Assembly (NCBI RefSeq): GCF_002224125.1
Contig: NZ_NCSM01000009.1
Coordinates: 62,001 to 126,000, forward strand
Direction of reading: 5' to 3'
DNA from: Streptomyces sp. NBS 14/10
GTDB lineage: Bacteria; Actinomycetota; Actinomycetes; Streptomycetales; Streptomycetaceae
Length of the DNA: 64,000 nt
Shown here: positions 8,734-16,668 of the stretch, piece after piece
Layout of the letters: each line of letters begins with the position of its first letter
How positions within the stretch are numbered: position 1 is the stretch's first letter
Translations under genes and position numbers: made by a program
Notes under the pieces: generated by a model
Told to the model about the DNA's origin: nothing
Databases searched by the model: none
Seen by the model: only the letters and a program-made list of their open reading frames with translations

Positions 8734-9290
8734 GGCCGGCGAGGCCCGGCCGTGGTGGAGCACTTGGCCGAGTCGGACGCGGTGCTGGTCGTGGACGAGA
8801 CCGGGGATCCGAAGAAGGGCAAAGCCACGGTGGGTGTGCAGCGTCAGTACACCGGCACCGCTCGCTGGATCGAGCATTGCAGGTCGCTGTCTATCTCGCC
8901 TACACGACCCGCTCCGCGCACGCGCTGATCGCCCGGAGCTGTATCTGCCGCTGCCGTGTTCCTGGGCCCAGGACGCGGCCCGGTGCCGGGCGGCGGCGGT
9001 GCCGAAGGGAACCGGCTTCGCCACCAAGCCGCAACTGGCCGCGGCGATGGTCGCCCGGGCTCTGGATGTGGGGATACCCGCCCGCTGGTGACCGGGACGA
9101 GGTCTACGGGGGCGATCCGCACCTGCGCGCCGCGCTGGAGCGACGGCAGGTCGGGTACGCGCCGGCCGTCTCGTGCCGCCATCGCATCCCGACCGGGCCC
9201 GGCCGTTTCCGTGCCGACGCCCTGGCCGCCCGCGTTCCGCGAACCGTCTGGCAGAAGATCTCCGCAGGCGGCGGCGTCAAGGGGCACCGA
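8734..9290 (+). mobile_element. IS701-family transposase remnant
   Basis: Segments of an IS701 transposase appear in order in shifted frames. They are [19 protein letters not shown] (first catalytic Asp), [90 protein letters not shown] and VPRTVWQKISAGG. Frameshifts fall near 8875 and 9088. The N-terminal quarter and the C-terminal part with the last catalytic residue are absent. No terminal inverted repeats were recognised. Confidence 0.8.
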
Positions 9291-9540
9291 CCCCGCCCTC
9301 GAGTCCGGATTGCCCGCTCCCTCACCACGACGAGTGCCGCACTCGTGCGCCAGTTCGCACACGACCCGATCATGAAAAGCGCGAAACACGAAGGCACCAC
9401 ACGCCGCACGCACTTCGCCGACTCAAAGTCGATCACCCTCTGCGCTCAGCGAAGACGTGCACACGCCGTCGGGGAATCGAGCGACGGAGTCACACAGGTC
9501 CACATCTACGGATGTTGGATTGGTGTCGACTCTGCCTATG
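9291..9540. other. Gene-free spacer
   Basis: Only out-of-frame open stretches with no recognisable motif lie between the IS701 remnant and the LysR stop codon. GC content is slightly lower than in the flanks. I see no promoter, repeat or RNA gene. Confidence 0.4.
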
Positions 9541-10449
9541 TCATGACGCCGCGTCGGCCGCGGCGCTGTCGCGCAGGAATCCCGCGAAGGCTTGTGCGGC
9601 GGGGGTGAGGGCGTGGTCGCTCATGCGGACGAGGAGGATGCGGCGCACGGGGGCGGGGGGTTGCAGTGGCAGGACGCTGACGCCACCTCGGATGCCTTCC
9701 AGGGCCAAGGTGGGGGCGAGGGCGACGCCGATGCCGGCGGCGACCATGGCCTGGGCCTCCTGGTAGTCGTGGGCCTCGTAGGCGATCTGTGGCTCGAATC
9801 CGGCCGCGTGGCAGCTGCGGGCGAGGGCCTCGGCCACCGGGTGGTTCTCGGCGCGGGTGATCCAGGGGTCGTTCGCGAAATGGGCGAGGGCGGCCGAGGG
9901 GCGGTCGGCGAGGGGGTGGTCCTTGCTGACGAGGAGGGCCGGGGGGTCGTCGACGAGTGAGGTGACGACGATGTCCTCGCGGTCGATGCGGTTCCAGTCG
10001 TAGTCCCACATCAGGGACATCTCGATTTCCCGGTTCTCCAGCATCGCCCACAGGCCGGCGATGCGGGCGCTGCGCACCGTCAGTCGTACGTCGGGGTGTG
10101 CTTCCCGGAAGGCGATCACGGCCCGGGGGAGGAGGGAAGCGCCGACGGTGGGGAAGGTTCCGATGCGGAGGGTGCCCGCGCGCAGTCCCGCGAAGTCGGC
10201 GAGCTCGTTCTCCGCGGCCGTCAACTCGCGCTCGATCCGCTGCCCGCGCTCGGCTAGAGCGCGTCCCGCGTCGGTGAGTGTGACACCCCGCGCATGGCGC
10301 TCGAGCAGGGGCTGCCCGGCCTCCGCCTCCAAGCGGCTGACCTGCTGGGACACCGCTGACGGTGTGTAGTTGAGGGCCCGCGCGGTGGCGGTGACCGAGC
10401 CCCGTCGGGCGACCTCGGTGAAGAGCAGGATGCGCCGGACGTCGAGCAC
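9541..10449 (-). CDS. LysR-family transcriptional regulator
   Basis: 302 residues, normal length for the family. The winged helix-turn-helix occupies residues 1-60 (RILLFTEVARRGSVTATARAL, then TPSAVSQQVSRLE). A linker helix and a periplasmic-binding-like effector domain follow, with strands such as LRIGTFPTV and a closing GIGVALAPTLALE. It is divergent from prpF, and the 132-base gap holds the perfect inverted repeat ATTAA-N7-TTAAT, a classic LysR binding site. By family rule it most likely controls prpF and dctA and itself, with the tricarboxylate or a derivative as co-inducer. That ligand is inferred from the neighbours. Confidence 0.92.
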   Translation of the reverse strand: MLDVRRILLFTEVARRGSVTATARALNYTPSAVSQQVSRLEAEAGQPLLERHARGVTLTDAGRALAERGQRIERELTAAENELADFAGLRAGTLRIGTFPTVGASLLPRAVIAFREAHPDVRLTVRSARIAGLWAMLENREIEMSLMWDYDWNRIDREDIVVTSLVDDPPALLVSKDHPLADRPSAALAHFANDPWITRAENHPVAEALARSCHAAGFEPQIAYEAHDYQEAQAMVAAGIGVALAPTLALEGIRGGVSVLPLQPPAPVRRILLVRMSDHALTPAAQAFAGFLRDSAAADAAS

Positions 10450-10464
10450 CGCACCACCTCCAGC

Positions 10465-10481
10465 ATTAACTTCAGCTTAAT
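10465..10481. promoter_or_regulatory. LysR-box in lysR-prpF intergenic region
   Basis: ATTAA-CTTCAGC-TTAAT is a perfect inverted repeat containing the T-N11-A core of LysR sites. It lies 16 bases before the start of lysR and about 100 bases before prpF, so LysR bound here could repress itself and activate prpF. Confidence 0.65.
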
Positions 10482-10581
10482 CCCCATGCAGATTTCCGAG
10501 ATTGTACTTCACTCTCTCCGCGCCCACTGTGGATCACACCACGCACGGAAGTGCCGTCGGGGTTTCCACGAGGAGTCTGTT

Positions 10582-11700
10582 GTGTTGCGTCTGCAGGGCG
10601 AGATGATCCGCGGAGGAACCAGCAAGTGCTGGATCTTCGACCACCACGACGTGGTGGCGACCGGCCTGGACGCCGACGCCCTGCTGCTCGCCGCCTACAA
10701 CGCCGCCGACCCCCGCCAGATCGACGGTGTCGGCGGTGCCTCCTCCACCACCTCCAAGGCCGCGATCGTCCAGACGTCCTCCGCGTCGGGCGTCGATGTC
10801 GAGTACGCCTTCGCGCAGGTCGGCATCGGTGTCGAGCGAGTGGAGTGGACCAGTAACTGCGGCAACTGCGCCACCGCCGTCGCCCTGTACGCCGTCCACA
10901 ACGGCCTGGTGCCGATCACCTCGGACTCCACCACGGTTCGGATGCTCAACGTCAACACCGGGGCCCGCCTCACCGGCACCATCCCCACCCCGGGCGGCAC
11001 GGCCCCCGACGAGGGTGGGGCCGCGGTGCCGGGCACCGCCGCACTCGGTGTGCCGGTCCTGCTCGGTTTCGAGGACCCCGCCGGCACGACCACCGGCCGG
11101 GCCCTGCCGACCGGCCGCGCCCTGGACACCCTGACCGGGCCCAACGGTCCCGTCGAGGCGTCACTCGTCGACGCCGGCGCCCCGGCCGCGTTGTTCGAGG
11201 CCAAGGCGTTCGGCCTCGACGGCACCGAGTCCCTCGTCGAGTTCGCCGCGGCGGTGCCCGCGCTCACGGCGCTGCGCCGTCAGGCCGCCCTTGCCATGGG
11301 TCTGGCCAAGGAGAGCGACCCTGTCAGCCACGCGGTGCCGAAAGTCGGCGTCGTCGCACGACCTGTCGCGTACCGCACCACCGATGGCACCCTGGTCGCA
11401 CAGGACGAGTACGACCTGGCCGTGCGCATGGTCTCCATGCACGCACCCCACCCGGCGATCGGTCTCACCTCGGCCGTCGCCCTGACCACCGCAGCCGCCA
11501 CCCCCGGCACCCTCGCCCACCGCGTCGCCCGGCAGACCGCCGACGGCACGCTGCGCCTGGGCACCCCGGCAGGTGTCATCACCGCCCGAGCCGTCCCCGC
11601 TTCGGACGGCACGTCCCCCACGGTGCTGCTGCACCGAGCCGCCCGCCGCATCGCCCGAGCCGAACTTCTCGTTCCCGTCCTGGAAGGACGCCCCGCATGA
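10582..11700 (+). CDS. PrpF-family aconitate/methylaconitate isomerase
   Basis: 372 residues from GTG 10582, chosen because GAGGAG at 10570-10575 lies six bases before it; an ATG at 10486 would add a non-conserved leader. PrpF proteins have a diaminopimelate-epimerase-like fold and move double bonds in tricarboxylic acids without cofactors. Hallmarks seen are MIRGGTSKCWIF at the N-terminus, GGASSTTSKAAIV containing the putative catalytic lysine, and TSNCGNCATAVALYAV containing the catalytic cysteine. Reactions known in the family include trans- to cis-aconitate, methylaconitate and oxalomesaconate isomerisation. With a carboxylate symporter as coupled partner and no prpBCD nearby, aconitate isomerase is the best guess. 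The stop overlaps the start of dctA (ATGA). Confidence 0.87.
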   Translation: MLRLQGEMIRGGTSKCWIFDHHDVVATGLDADALLLAAYNAADPRQIDGVGGASSTTSKAAIVQTSSASGVDVEYAFAQVGIGVERVEWTSNCGNCATAVALYAVHNGLVPITSDSTTVRMLNVNTGARLTGTIPTPGGTAPDEGGAAVPGTAALGVPVLLGFEDPAGTTTGRALPTGRALDTLTGPNGPVEASLVDAGAPAALFEAKAFGLDGTESLVEFAAAVPALTALRRQAALAMGLAKESDPVSHAVPKVGVVARPVAYRTTDGTLVAQDEYDLAVRMVSMHAPHPAIGLTSAVALTTAAATPGTLAHRVARQTADGTLRLGTPAGVITARAVPASDGTSPTVLLHRAARRIARAELLVPVLEGRPA

Positions 11701-13133
11701 GCCGCAACGACGCTGCCCCGGGTACCGCCGCCGCGCCGCCGCGCCGCCGCATCCGCCGGCCCCTGTCCCTGCTCTACGTCCAGTGTCTGATCGGCGTCCT
11801 CGCGGGGGCCGCCGTCGGCTGGCTGTGGCCGTCCTTCGGAGCTGAGCTCAAACCCCTGGGCGACGGCTTCATCGCCCTGGTCCGCATGATGATCGCGCCG
11901 GTCATCTTCTGCACCGTCGTCCACGGCATCGCCTCCATGGGCAACGCGCGCGCCGTCGGCCGGGTCAGCCTCAAGGCACTCATCTACTTCGAGGTGCTGA
12001 CCACCGTCGCCATGGTGATCGGCCTGATCGTCGTCAACGTCGTCCAGCCCGGCAGCGGACTGCACGTCGACCCCTCCACCCTCTCCACCAAGGGACTGCC
12101 ACCGGAGGCGACCGAGAGCCACGAGAGCTTCTCCGCGTTCGTCCTCGCGATGATCCCGGACACCCTGCTCAGCGCGCTGACGGGCCACGAGATCCTGCCG
12201 GTGCTGCTGGTCTCGGTGCTGTTCGGCTTCGGCCTCAACGCCAGCGGCGACGCGGGGGCGGGGATCACCCAGGGCATCGAGAAACTGTCCCGGATCCTGT
12301 TCACGCTCATCCGCTGGATCATGCGGCTGGCCCCGATCGGCGCCTTCGGCTCCATGGCCTTCACCATCGGCAACTACGGTCTGGACACCCTGCGCCACCT
12401 CTTCCTGCTGGTCGGCTCGTTCTGGCTCACCGCGCTGTTCTTCGTCCTGGTCGTCCTCGGTGCCGTCATGCGCATCAACGGTCTGCGTCTGCTGCCCTTC
12501 CTCCGCTACATGAAGGAAGAGCTGCTGATCGTCCTGGGCACCTCGTCGAGCGAGCCGGTGCTGCCGCGCATGATGGCCAAGCTGCAGCACGCCGGCGCCT
12601 CCAAGCCGGTGGTCGGCATCACGCTGCCCGCCGGGTACTCCTTCAACCTCGACGGCACCGCGATCTACCTGACCATGGGCTCGGTCTTCCTCGCCCAAGC
12701 CCTCGGCATCGACCTCAGCCTCACCCAGCAGCTGTCGATGCTCGCCGTCATGCTGCTCACCTCCAAGGGCGCCGCCGGAGTCACCGGCTCCGGCTTCATC
12801 GCCCTGGCCGCCACCCTCAGCGCCGTCCCCCACGTCCCCGTCGCCGCCCTGGCGCTCATCTTCGGCATCGACCGCTTCATGTCCGAGGCACGCGCCCTGA
12901 CCAGTGTGGTCGGCAACGGCGTCGCCACCCTGGCGGTGGCCAAATGGGAGGGACAGCTCGACGAGGAACGCGCCAAAGCCGTCCTCCGTGGCGAGATCCC
13001 GTACTGCGCTGCTCCCGGGGCCGACGACACCCCCGAGCCGCAGGCCGGCTCCGCACCCGGCACGAAGCCCGTGGAGGCGGATTCGGCGGCAGAGACCGGA
13101 ACGGACCGTGACCCCGTGGCCGCCGTCGGCTGA
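11697..13133 (+). CDS. dctA: C4-dicarboxylate/cation symporter (DctA/GltP family)
   Basis: 478 residues with multiple membrane segments of the dicarboxylate/amino acid:cation symporter family. The reentrant-loop motif SSSEPVLPRMM and the family signature GYSFNLDGTAIYLTM are both present, as is the C-terminal DRFMSEARALTSVVGN that coordinates substrate and cation. Both ends carry polar cytoplasmic extensions; the last 60 residues are acidic and low in complexity. It is translationally coupled to prpF. It probably imports the carboxylic acid that PrpF isomerises. Family members usually take succinate, fumarate, malate or glutamate, so tricarboxylate transport would be unusual and is unproven. 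Confidence 0.9.
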   Translation: MSRNDAAPGTAAAPPRRRIRRPLSLLYVQCLIGVLAGAAVGWLWPSFGAELKPLGDGFIALVRMMIAPVIFCTVVHGIASMGNARAVGRVSLKALIYFEVLTTVAMVIGLIVVNVVQPGSGLHVDPSTLSTKGLPPEATESHESFSAFVLAMIPDTLLSALTGHEILPVLLVSVLFGFGLNASGDAGAGITQGIEKLSRILFTLIRWIMRLAPIGAFGSMAFTIGNYGLDTLRHLFLLVGSFWLTALFFVLVVLGAVMRINGLRLLPFLRYMKEELLIVLGTSSSEPVLPRMMAKLQHAGASKPVVGITLPAGYSFNLDGTAIYLTMGSVFLAQALGIDLSLTQQLSMLAVMLLTSKGAAGVTGSGFIALAATLSAVPHVPVAALALIFGIDRFMSEARALTSVVGNGVATLAVAKWEGQLDEERAKAVLRGEIPYCAAPGADDTPEPQAGSAPGTKPVEADSAAETGTDRDPVAAVG

Positions 13134-13144
13134 GACCCGCACAC

Positions 13145-13174
13145 GCCGGTCCGGAGGACGTTCTCCGGACCGGC
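13145..13174 (+). terminator. Terminator after dctA
   Basis: GCCGGTCCGGAG and CTCCGGACCGGC pair perfectly around a six-base loop 11 bases after the dctA stop. There is no long T tract, as is common in Streptomyces. Confidence 0.75.
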
Positions 13175-13244
13175 CCCTACTTCCCGCAATTCGGATCAGG
13201 CTGCTGAGCTGGGGACCGTGCGCAGGTGGCGTTCGCCGGTGATG

Positions 13245-13468
13245 AGGATTCGGTCGGTGCATTCTGCGCGGGCTGTGCGGCGGAGTCAGGTTGACGGCTG
13301 TGCCGTTGCCGGCGAAGACGGCGTCGAACGCGGCGATGAACTTGCTGTCCCGGTCACGGATGGGGAACCGGAAGCCACCGATGCGCCGGTGGGACGTGCG
13401 GTGCCGCCCAGGACGTGGACGCGCCGGGTGGCGATCTCCATGACGAAGAAGACATAGAGCCGCCCCGG
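13245..13468 (-). mobile_element. Integrase-core (rve) IS remnant inserted in vapC
   Basis: Minus-strand pieces read RLYVFFVMEIATRRVHVLGGTARPTGASVA, then in another frame GGFRFPIRDRDSKFIAAFDAVFAGNGTAV followed by TPPHSPR. This is the DDE integrase core of a Streptomyces integrase-type transposase, with the RDRDSKF segment holding a catalytic Asp. At least one frameshift separates the pieces, and both ends of the transposase are missing. It begins exactly where the VapC toxin similarity stops. Confidence 0.75.
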
Positions 13469-13648
13469 AAGGCGGTAATGCAGGCGCTTCGCGTCGTTCT
13501 CGTTGCGTGCGGAGTACATCACTTCCATCTCGACCGCTCCGCACACAGCCAGTACGCCATCCTCGTGGAGCGGGTCGAGAACCTCCGCCACCTTCGGCTT
13601 GCGCCATCGCTGGAGAGCGGAGTTGTCGATCAGGAAGCGCTCACTCAC
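13469..13648 (-). pseudogene. vapC: VapC toxin, truncated by IS
   Basis: The first 60 residues are a PIN-domain toxin start: FLIDNSALQRWRK with the first metal-binding Asp (Asp8), then AVCGAVEMEVMYSARN with the conserved acidic residues of the next helix. After HYRL the frame runs into an IS integrase core. VapC toxins are tRNA- or rRNA-cleaving nucleases of about 130 residues that need four acidic residues; the last two lie in the missing half. The product should be inactive. The ATG overlaps the vapB stop by four bases, the normal arrangement of the pair. Confidence 0.8.
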
Positions 13649-13857
13649 GCCATGTTCCTGCTGTCGGGCTCCGTCCGGCTGTCGTAGGTCAGGTCCAGGT
13701 CACCGGACTTGATCGCGTCGATACCCTCCTGCCGCAGGCGACGCTTGACGGCCTCCTCCATGGCCATGCGCACAGCCTTCGCCTTCGTCTTCACGCCGTA
13801 CAGGCGCATGGCGTGTTCCACCATCTCATCGTCGAGATCGATCATGGTGCGCGACAT
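13645..13857 (-). CDS. vapB: VapB-family antitoxin
   Basis: A complete 70-residue protein with a strong ribosome site (GAGAGGAG, six bases before ATG). It begins SRTMIDLDDEMVEHAM and continues AKAVRMAMEEAVKRRLRQ, a ribbon-helix-helix DNA-binding domain of the VapB type 2 class. The C-terminal tail GDLDLTYDSRTEPDS would normally wrap around the toxin. It represses its own operon together with VapC in known systems. Because the toxin gene downstream is broken, it is probably an orphan antitoxin now. Confidence 0.85.
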   Translation of the reverse strand: MSRTMIDLDDEMVEHAMRLYGVKTKAKAVRMAMEEAVKRRLRQEGIDAIKSGDLDLTYDSRTEPDSRNMA

Positions 13858-14034
13858 CGAAAGCTCCTCTCGCCGGGCGCAGCGGCACTCAAAATGAGAG
13901 CATTCTCAGGCGCTGAAGTGGTGTCGTTTTGGGGTCGATGGTCGTCCGGGTGCCGATACAGCCGAGCGCGGACAGTGAAACCCGGCAACTACCCGGAGAC
14001 CAGCCTGTGCCGCTCGAAAAGTCGTCGCTGCACG

Positions 14035-14140
14035 TCACGCGGCGTATCGGTACTCGCTGATGAGGCCGCCGAGGATCCGGGTTCGCAGCAGTCGGTGAGC
14101 GTGCGTTGGGGTCCGTTGCGGCAGGCTGACTCTGGGCATC
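14035..14140 (-). mobile_element. C-terminal end of an IS transposase
   Basis: The minus strand reads RLLRTRILGGLISEYRYAA and a stop. This is the standard C-terminus of Streptomyces integrase-core transposases, which end in the pattern LGGLI-x-EY. The preceding residues are too degraded to follow. It lies upstream of vapB on the same strand and is probably part of a different copy from the one inside vapC. Confidence 0.6.
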
Positions 14141-14220
14141 GGGGGGAGCTGGGTGCGCGTGCGAGCCCTGGTGGGGCCGGTGCTCGTGGCGCGCTGGGGA
14201 CTCCGCCCTGGCTGTCGGGT

Positions 14221-16503
14221 TCAGGCCGGGTACGGCAGGTCGGCCTCCGAGGTGCCGGCGGGCTGGGTGTGCACGGTTGCGTTCGGGCCGCCGATCCGCA
14301 GCCGCCACGGGTGCGGGCTGTCGGTGGTCACGTGCAGGTGGCCGCCCCGGCGGCGCAGGTGGAAGCGGGCCGTCTCACCGGGGCCGTCGGTGTTGGGGAT
14401 CACCACGGTGTGCTCGGCGCCGTCGGCGAAGGCGTGCACGCGCAGTTCGACGCCGTCCGCCCAGGCGGAGACCGGGTGCTGATCGTCGGCGGCCAGCGCG
14501 ATGACCGAGTCCGGGCGGGCCAGCAGCGGCAGGGTGTGGAAGCCGTGCTGCTCACGGGTCCAGCGCGGACCGGTGACCTGAGCGCCCGTCAGCACATTGG
14601 TCCAGGTGCCTTCCGGCACGTAGTACTCGACTGTGCCGTCGTCGGTGAAGACCGGGGCGACGAGCAGGTCGTCGCCGAGCATGTACTGCCGGTCGAGGGT
14701 GGCGGCGGCCGGGTCGTCGGGGAACTCCAGCACCATGGCGCGCATCACCGGGACACCGGTGGTGTGCGCGTGCTGCGCGGCGCGCTGGAGGTACGGGGCG
14801 AGGCGGTGCTTGAGCAGGGTGAACTCGCGGGTGACGTCGACGGCCTCCTCGCCGTAGTCCCACGGCACGCGGTACGACTTGCTGCCGTGCAGGCGGCTGT
14901 GCGAGGAGAGCAGCCCGAACTGCACCCAGCGCTTGAAGGTGGCCGGGGTCGGGGTGCCCTCGAAGCCGCCGATGTCATGGCTCCAGAAACCGAAGCCGGA
15001 CAGGCCGAGGGAGAGTCCGCCGCGCAGCGACTCGGCCATGGCGTTGAAGTGGGACTCGCAGTCGCCGCCCCAGTGGACCGGGTACTGCTGGCCGCCGGCG
15101 GTGGCGGACCGGGCGAAGAGCAGCGCCTCGCCCTCGCCTCGCTCGGCGCGCAGCAGGTCGAAGACGGCCTGGTTGAAGAGGTGGGTGTAGTAGTTGTGCA
15201 TCCGCTCGGGGTCGGAGCCGTCGTGCCAGAGGACGTCGGTGGGGATGCGCTCGCCGAAGTCGGTCTTGAAGCAGTCCACGCCCTGGTCGAGCAGCGTCTT
15301 CAGTTTGCCGGTGTACCAGTCGCGGGCAGCCGGGTTGGTGAAGTCCACCAGGGCCATGCCGGGCTGCCACAGGTCCCACTGCCACACGCTGCCGTCCGGG
15401 CGCCGCACCAGGTAGCCCTCGCGCATGCCCTCTTCGAACATCGCCGACTTCTGTGCGATGTACGGGTTGATCCAGGCGGAGATCCGCAGTCCCTGCTGCT
15501 TGAGCCTGTTCAGCATGCCGGCCGGGTCGGGGAAGGTCTCCGGGTCCCATACGAAGTCGCACCACTGGTAGGCGCGCATCCAGAAGCAGTCGAAGTGGAA
15601 GACGCTCAGCGGGATGCCGCGCTCGGCCATGCCGTCGATGAAGCGGCCCACCGTGGCCTCGTCGTAGTCGGTGGTGAAGGACGTGGTCAGCCACAGGCCC
15701 AGTGCCCAGGCGGGCGGCAGGGCCGGGCGGCCGGTGAGCGCGGTGTAGCGTTCCAGGATCTGCTTCGGGGTCGGGCCGTGGACGACGAAGTACTCCAGCG
15801 ACTGGTCCTCGACGCTGAACTGGACCTGGCCGACCGATTCGGAGCCGACCTCGTAGCTGACCTTGCCGGGGTGGTTCACGAAGACGCCGTATCCACGGTT
15901 GGTCAGGTGGAACGGGATGTTCTTGTAGGCCTGTTCGCTGCTGGTGCCGCCGTCGGCTTGCCAGATGTCGACGGTCTGCCCGTTCTTGACGAACGGGGTG
16001 AAACGCTCCCCCAGGCCGTAGACCAGCTCTCCGACGTCCAAGGAGAGCTGGCCGAGCATGTAGTGGCGGCCCTCGGCGTCGGTGACGAAACCGGTGCCGC
16101 GCTCGCCAGCGGAGGTCAGCACCCGTCCGTCGGCGATGAACTCCAGCAGCCACGGCTGTTCCGTGTCCACCCGCAGCGTCAGTTCGCCGGAGGACAGCTC
16201 CAGCACCGCTCCGTCCCGGCGTACCTTGCCGGCGTCCGCACCGGCGCCGGGCAACGCGAACTCCGGTCCCCAGCGCACCGATCCGGCATGGTGGGTGGTC
16301 CGCACGCCGATGATCCCCTCGGCCGGGGACCAGCACTCCACCGTCAGCAGCGGGCTGTTGAGGGTCTGCCCTCGTCGGCTCACGTGTTTCACGGGTGCGT
16401 ACAGCGTCATCCGGTGGTCATCGGCGTGGATGTCGGCGACCTCGGTGGCATAGCGGGCGGTGCGGCCCGGACGCATCAGCCAGTAGCCGTCCGTGAACTT
16501 CAT
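14221..16503 (-). CDS. GH31 alpha-xylosidase (YicI type)
   Basis: 760 residues, close to the length of E. coli YicI. The N-terminal beta domain begins MKFTDGYWLMRPGRTARYATEV, characteristic of the alpha-xylosidase subgroup. The nucleophile is Asp415 in FKTDFGERIP and the acid/base is Asp481 in WGGDCES, one residue off the YicI positions 416 and 482. No signal peptide is seen, so it acts in the cytoplasm, removing alpha-1,6-xylose from the non-reducing end of xyloglucan oligosaccharides. GGAGGAAC precedes the ATG. Its start overlaps the end of a broken GH1 gene, which follows a GH3 gene, so the original order was GH3, GH1, GH31 in one operon controlled from the palindrome at 19547. Confidence 0.95.
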   Translation of the reverse strand: MKFTDGYWLMRPGRTARYATEVADIHADDHRMTLYAPVKHVSRRGQTLNSPLLTVECWSPAEGIIGVRTTHHAGSVRWGPEFALPGAGADAGKVRRDGAVLELSSGELTLRVDTEQPWLLEFIADGRVLTSAGERGTGFVTDAEGRHYMLGQLSLDVGELVYGLGERFTPFVKNGQTVDIWQADGGTSSEQAYKNIPFHLTNRGYGVFVNHPGKVSYEVGSESVGQVQFSVEDQSLEYFVVHGPTPKQILERYTALTGRPALPPAWALGLWLTTSFTTDYDEATVGRFIDGMAERGIPLSVFHFDCFWMRAYQWCDFVWDPETFPDPAGMLNRLKQQGLRISAWINPYIAQKSAMFEEGMREGYLVRRPDGSVWQWDLWQPGMALVDFTNPAARDWYTGKLKTLLDQGVDCFKTDFGERIPTDVLWHDGSDPERMHNYYTHLFNQAVFDLLRAERGEGEALLFARSATAGGQQYPVHWGGDCESHFNAMAESLRGGLSLGLSGFGFWSHDIGGFEGTPTPATFKRWVQFGLLSSHSRLHGSKSYRVPWDYGEEAVDVTREFTLLKHRLAPYLQRAAQHAHTTGVPVMRAMVLEFPDDPAAATLDRQYMLGDDLLVAPVFTDDGTVEYYVPEGTWTNVLTGAQVTGPRWTREQHGFHTLPLLARPDSVIALAADDQHPVSAWADGVELRVHAFADGAEHTVVIPNTDGPGETARFHLRRRGGHLHVTTDSPHPWRLRIGGPNATVHTQPAGTSEADLPYPA

Positions 16504-16624
16504 CGGGCACGTTCCTCCGTCCGCGCGTGGTGCGCGGTGATCAGGCCCCGGTACCAGTGGTAGCTGTCCTTGGGGGTGTGGTTCAGGGTGTCGTAATCGA
16601 TGTGGGCCAGGCCGAATCGCTGGT
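16502..16624 (-). pseudogene. GH1 beta-glucosidase, C-terminal fragment
   Basis: Forty codons on the minus strand read QRFGLAHIDYDTLNHTPKDS and then YHWYRGLITAHHA before a TGA. This is the C-terminal end of family 1 beta-glucosidases (RFGLVHVDYDT, KDSYHWYR). The TGA overlaps the ATG of the GH31 gene (ATGA), so the lost gene was translationally coupled to it. Everything upstream, including both catalytic glutamates, is missing; only 44 bases separate this fragment from the GH3 stop. An N-terminal GH1 fragment lies at 39725 after the other GH3 gene. Confidence 0.85.
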
Positions 16625-16668
16625 CACGGCCTGGCGCCTACACCGTGCACATGGGGTCGATGCGGACC

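Noticed and set aside
11280..13607. A 775-codon minus-strand open frame across dctA
   Set aside because: It is antisense to dctA and prpF. Only its first 120 codons have meaning, as part of an IS integrase core.
13507..16563. A 1018-codon plus-strand open frame opposite GH31
   Set aside because: The minus-strand GH31 has both catalytic aspartates at the expected positions, so the plus-strand frame is a GC-driven shadow.
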